From G965276765 sp965276765 (lineage in GTDB: Bacteria > Actinomycetota > Acidimicrobiia > Acidimicrobiales > Palsa-688): a stretch of DNA of 64,000 nt. The notes under the pieces were generated by a model that ran no database searches, had not been told where the DNA came from, and saw only the letters and a program-made list of their open reading frames with translations. The position numbers and the translations under genes are program-made. The DNA is taken from the NCBI GenBank assembly GCA_965276765.1, contig OZ255627.1, forward strand, positions 2,480,001-2,544,000, in the 5' to 3' direction. Positions 62,435 to 64,000 of the stretch are shown piece by piece (positions within the stretch are counted from its first letter, which is position 1; every line of letters begins with the position of its first letter).

Positions 62435-63982
62435 GTGACCAACGCGGAGGGCGGCGGCCTCAGTTTTGCCCTGCAGGACTGGTTCCGCGAAGGAGGGGAT
62501 AAGCTGTCCGAGCGGGTGGGAGGGCGAGCCCGTCTACGGGTCATCACTCTTCTCGCGTCTGTGCTCGGGCTGGAAAGCGCCGACAGTGCCACCGTCGGGG
62601 CGGTCGCTGCGCCGCTCGAGCACGCCCTGCATATCGGTAACACCCAGCTTGGCTTGCTGGTCACTGTCTCCACAGCCGTTGGGGCTGTGGCCACACTGCC
62701 AATGGGAATGCTCGTCGACCGGATGTCGCGCGTCCGGCTGCTTACCACCGCCATCATCGTCTGGTCGGTTGTGATGGTGGTTTCGGGATTCGCCGTTTCG
62801 TATCTGATGCTCCTCTTGACCCGGCTGGCCTTGGGCGCAGTCGTTGCCACGGCGGGGCCGGCCATCGCGTCGCTCACCGGTGATCTCTTCCTGCCAGGCG
62901 AGCGGGGCCGCATCTACGGATACATCCTCTCGGGTGAACTCATCGGGGCCGGGACCGGGCTGCTCGTCGCCGGCGATATCGCAGGCGTCCTGTCGTGGCG
63001 GGCGTCGTTTGTCATCCTCGCTCTGCCCGGCATGGTCCTCGCCGTCGCGCTGCGTCGATTGCTTCACGAACCCCTCAGGGGCGGGCAGAGCCGCCTGCTA
63101 CCAGAACACGAACTGGACCAAGATGACGACGGGGAAGGCCGACCACGCCCCGACGACGAGGGCGAGCTGGCCCAAGAAGTAGAGTCGGCCAAAGTCGCTC
63201 CCCACCGGCAACGGGTCCTACTGACCGATCCGGGGTTGATGCCGCTCACTAAGGCCGTGCGCTACGTGCTGTCGGTGCGTACCAACGTGGTGCTGATCGT
63301 GGCGTCAGCGCTCGGCTACTTCTTCTTCAGCGGCCTTCGGACCTTCGCCGTGGAGTTCTTACGCGGCAGGTTCGGGCTCGGCCAAGCGACCGCCAGCACC
63401 CTCCTGGTAGGGGTTGGAGCCGGCGCGGTGGTCGGGGTGCTCGCCAGCGGTCGTCTCGCCGACCGACTGATTGGTGGCGGCCGGATCGCGGCCCGCCCCC
63501 TCGTGGCCGGACTGGCCTTCCTCGGCGCCGCCGTGATGTTCGTGCCCGCATTGCTCGTCGTTTCTCTCGTCGCCGCGCTGCCGTTGATCCTCGTCGCCGG
63601 CGTCTTCTACGGTGCCACCAACCCGCCACTCGACGCAGCACGCCTCGACATCATGCAACACCATCTGTGGGGCCGAGCCGAAGCGGTCCGCACTTCACTG
63701 CGTTCTCTCTTCGAGGCATCCGCGCCTCTCGTCTTCGGTATCGTCTCGGCCGACTTTGGGGGCAGCCATGCCGGGTTGGCCGCCGCCAGCGGTTCGAGTA
63801 CAAGCGGCGCAGCCGCCAACTCCAACGCCTCGGGCCTCGACGCCACATTCCTCGTCATGCTCGTCCCACTCCTTGTCGCCGGCCTCACCCTGCTCGTCTT
63901 CGCCCGCCGCACGTACCCTCGAGACGTCGCCACCGCGGTCGCCTCCGAACACAACACCGCCCACCAGGACGAAACCGGCTAA
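62435..63982 (+). CDS. Major facilitator superfamily transporter
   Basis: A 515-residue protein from GTG 62435. Twelve helices are predicted, with MFS motif A in MGMLVDRMSRVRLLTTAIIV and a second GRLADRLIGGG. A long acidic central loop (DQDDDGEGRPRPDDEGELAQ) joins the two halves. The C-terminal helix is preceded by a Ser/Ala-rich extracellular loop. Sequence looks like the spinster/drug-transport side of the family. Substrate unknown. The stop is 18 bases before the window end. Confidence 0.87.
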   Translation: MTNAEGGGLSFALQDWFREGGDKLSERVGGRARLRVITLLASVLGLESADSATVGAVAAPLEHALHIGNTQLGLLVTVSTAVGAVATLPMGMLVDRMSRVRLLTTAIIVWSVVMVVSGFAVSYLMLLLTRLALGAVVATAGPAIASLTGDLFLPGERGRIYGYILSGELIGAGTGLLVAGDIAGVLSWRASFVILALPGMVLAVALRRLLHEPLRGGQSRLLPEHELDQDDDGEGRPRPDDEGELAQEVESAKVAPHRQRVLLTDPGLMPLTKAVRYVLSVRTNVVLIVASALGYFFFSGLRTFAVEFLRGRFGLGQATASTLLVGVGAGAVVGVLASGRLADRLIGGGRIAARPLVAGLAFLGAAVMFVPALLVVSLVAALPLILVAGVFYGATNPPLDAARLDIMQHHLWGRAEAVRTSLRSLFEASAPLVFGIVSADFGGSHAGLAAASGSSTSGAAANSNASGLDATFLVMLVPLLVAGLTLLVFARRTYPRDVATAVASEHNTAHQDETG

Positions 63983-64000
63983 TCCCCTCGACCAGCTTCC

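Overview
The window is high-GC DNA with GTG/ATG starts, dense four-base start/stop overlaps (ATGA, GTGA) and many long reading frames on the complementary strand. The protein families (RES/Xre pair, DUF488, DinB-like proteins, Actinobacteria-style tandem recombinases, YdiJ-type dehydrogenase) point to an actinobacterium. An Acidimicrobiia-like lineage is a guess, because no rRNA, tRNA or other taxonomic marker is present.

Left part (1-10.5 kb): the end of a methyltransferase-like gene, an alpha/beta-hydrolase gene cut by an IS1380-type element, and a peptide/nickel-type ABC transporter operon (binding protein, two permeases, two ATPases) that also carries a CaiB-type CoA-transferase. A divergent TetR regulator has two kinds of repeat in the promoter region.

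Middle part (10.5-39 kb): a graveyard of accessory DNA. It holds a broken integrase, a MazF/ribbon-helix-helix toxin-antitoxin pair, a RES/Xre pair, an IS21-type element inside a pRiA4b-ORF3-like gene, a decayed second istB, and a catabolic cluster (FAH-family hydrolase, two amidohydrolases, BKACE-type enzyme) in which several genes carry lesions. It also holds traces of a relaxase and a Tn3 transposase, a Tn554-like pair of tyrosine recombinases inside a membrane-protein gene, and another IS21-type element with an extra zinc-ribbon gene inside a dedA gene. In four places both halves of the interrupted host gene are readable, so element borders can be set closely. Frameshifts are frequent here; real decay and assembly error cannot be separated from one sequence.

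Right part (39-64 kb): mostly intact genes. After a ClC transporter, a MarR-DUF488 fusion and an enolase-superfamily enzyme comes a long same-strand run (45.0-59.4 kb): a pyruvate-oxidase-like ThDP enzyme, a four-helix membrane protein, a gluconate-2-dehydrogenase subunit-3-like protein, a GMC flavoprotein, a cytochrome b561-molybdopterin fusion, a type II NADH dehydrogenase-like flavoprotein, an anchored sugar-binding-like protein, a GH15 glucoamylase-like enzyme, an aldose 1-epimerase and a FAD/4Fe-4S D-2-hydroxyacid dehydrogenase. I read it as a sugar and hydroxyacid oxidation module that passes electrons to the membrane quinone pool. It is followed by an SDR enzyme, a membrane-DUF2283 protein, a DMT-type transporter and an MFS transporter.
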